From positions 1 through 15,135 of the forward strand of contig NAVB01000338.1 of the NCBI GenBank assembly GCA_002179805.1: a DNA stretch of 15,135 bases, given 5' to 3'. This document shows, piece by piece, positions 14,336 through 15,135 of the stretch (its first letter is position 1; every line of letters starts with the position of its first letter). Origin of the DNA: Acanthamoeba lenticulata. Taxonomy: Eukaryota > Discosea > Longamoebia > Acanthamoebidae. Under the pieces are notes generated by a model. That model made no database searches. It worked only from the letters and a program-made list of their open reading frames with translations, and had not been told where the DNA came from. The translations under genes and the position numbers were made by a program.

Positions 14336-14542
14336 GGAGGTGAAGGTTGTTGTCCAGAGAGAAGGGTCAATGTGGTGGGTGATGCACGGTTCACTTTGAT
14401 GCAGTTAGGGTGCCCACCGCCAGAAAATGCTTTTCGCTGAGGCAGCATTCGTGTCCTCCAGCGTTTTTGCCGACTCGGCAAGGAAAATGAAAATGCCCAA
14501 AGATAAAAGGCTCGAAAAAGCGAAGTACCTTGTGCGCCTCAA
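14336..14542. promoter_or_regulatory. Divergent promoter region, USP7-like gene / membrane-protein gene
   Basis: The 207 bp between two opposed ATGs must hold both promoters. It contains a perfect 7-bp inverted repeat with one-base spacer, TTGCCGACTCGGCAA, at 14467-14481, and an A-rich stretch AAAGATAAAAGG near 14499-14510. No convincing TATA box is visible. Regulatory function is inferred from layout. Confidence 0.45.
14467..14481. promoter_or_regulatory. Palindromic candidate transcription-factor site
   Basis: TTGCCGA and TCGGCAA are exact reverse complements around a single C. The element lies 62 bp upstream of the plus-strand ATG and 132 bp upstream of the USP7-like ATG. It could bind a dimeric factor and serve both genes; no family is identified. 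Confidence 0.35.
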
Positions 14543-15135
14543 ATGGGCCTGGCGGAGTGGGTTGCCGCCTCGGTGGCGGGCCTGGACGCACACTTCGCGG
14601 CCGGCTTTTTTGCTGGTGTCGTGGTCACTCTTGTGTTGCTGGTGATGCTTTTGCTGGTGGTGGTAGGTCTTCGGCGCCTATCCTGGTGCTGTTCCGCCCG
14701 AGCCTCCTACCGGCGTTTGAAACGAGCCTCTAAAGACGGAGGAGAAGATGAGGTTCCTCTGGCGCGTGAGCTGGCCGTATTCAGCGATGGCAATTCGATG
14801 GCAGTGGCTGACGACGAAGAAGAGAGCAGTAGAAACGAACACCCGTTTGTGCGTGACCCCCTCCGATGCCAAAGACACATCGTCTCTCCCGCGATCGCGC
14901 CCGATGACTGAGTTTTTTTGTTCTTGTGCAGTGGGCGCAATTTGCGATTCCGTCCATTGAACCTGAGCGCTTCCAGCAGCTCTGGACCGACGCGGACATT
15001 CGGTGCCGTTTCCATTGCACGCGTAGTGTGTGTGTGTGTGTGTGGAGGTGGTGGTGGTGGGTGTGGATAGGTTTGTAACTGACTGGTTCGTTTTTGAATG
15101 CCAGGGCTTCCATCGAAATGCAAATACGACCAGGT
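14543..15135 (+). CDS. Probable single-pass membrane protein, 3' partial, unknown family
   Basis: Proposed exons: 14543-14848, 14932-15022 and 15105 to the window edge; introns 14849-14931 (GTGCGT...GCAG) and 15023-15104 (GTAGTG...CCAG) both keep phase. Without the first intron the frame stops at 14909-14911. The N-terminus starts MGLAEWVAASVAGLDAHFAA, followed by a strong hydrophobic segment at about residues 20-42 (GFFAGVVVTLVLLVMLLLVV), then a basic Arg/Lys stretch (LRRLSWCCSARASYRRLKR), as expected for a membrane anchor with a cytosolic C-terminal side. An acidic linker (DDEEESS) leads into IPSIEPERFQQLW and a Cys-containing region running off the window. I do not recognise the family. 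A GT at the last two bases could be another donor. The second intron contains a (GT)n tract and a TAACTGAC branch-like site. Confidence 0.58.
15026..15060 (+). repeat. (GT)n / GGT microsatellite in intron 2 of the last gene
   Basis: A GT dinucleotide tract followed by GGTGGT repeats starts three bases after the proposed donor GTAGTG at 15023. Confidence 0.8.

Overview
The window looks like a protist nuclear genome. Genes are GC-rich and split by short introns (82-328 nt) full of homopolymers and simple repeats; coding capacity lies on both strands and there are no operons or Shine-Dalgarno sites. Spliced models could be joined in phase through 25 introns. The mix of high coding GC, a plant-like PPR protein and a full USP7 orthologue fits an amoebozoan of the Acanthamoeba type. 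That assignment is inferred from style and was not proven by a search.

Layout: (1) 12-1742 (+), 3' part of a pentatricopeptide repeat (PPR) gene, four exons visible. (2) 1901-2567 (-), a small Pro/Tyr/Gln-rich protein with two hydrophobic C-terminal segments, convergent with gene 1. (3) 2754-8760 (+), a seven-exon gene for a 1,728-residue coiled-coil protein, divergent from gene 2 across 186 bp. (4) 8935-14335 (-), a thirteen-exon gene for a 1,140-residue orthologue of the deubiquitinase USP7/HAUSP, convergent with gene 3. (5) 14543 to the window end (+), the 5' part of a gene for a probable single-pass membrane protein, divergent from gene 4 across 207 bp.

The USP7 call is the firmest. Its MATH domain, Cys/His/Asp catalytic domain, ubiquitin-like domains and C-terminal tail all align in order with the human protein, and each exon junction falls where the family alignment needs it. 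The coiled-coil protein could be a tether or scaffold, but no named family is evident. The PPR protein probably acts on organellar RNA. The five genes show no obvious shared pathway; the arrangement looks like ordinary compact eukaryotic gene packing.

Points worth a second look are the non-canonical splice donor pattern (C at intron position +4 in 18 of 25 introns, A in none), an in-frame 102-nt intron in gene 2, a 348-bp tandem duplication in the coiled-coil exon, plant-like PPR motifs, and changed residues at known regulatory sites of USP7. I saw no tRNA, rRNA, transposon or CRISPR.
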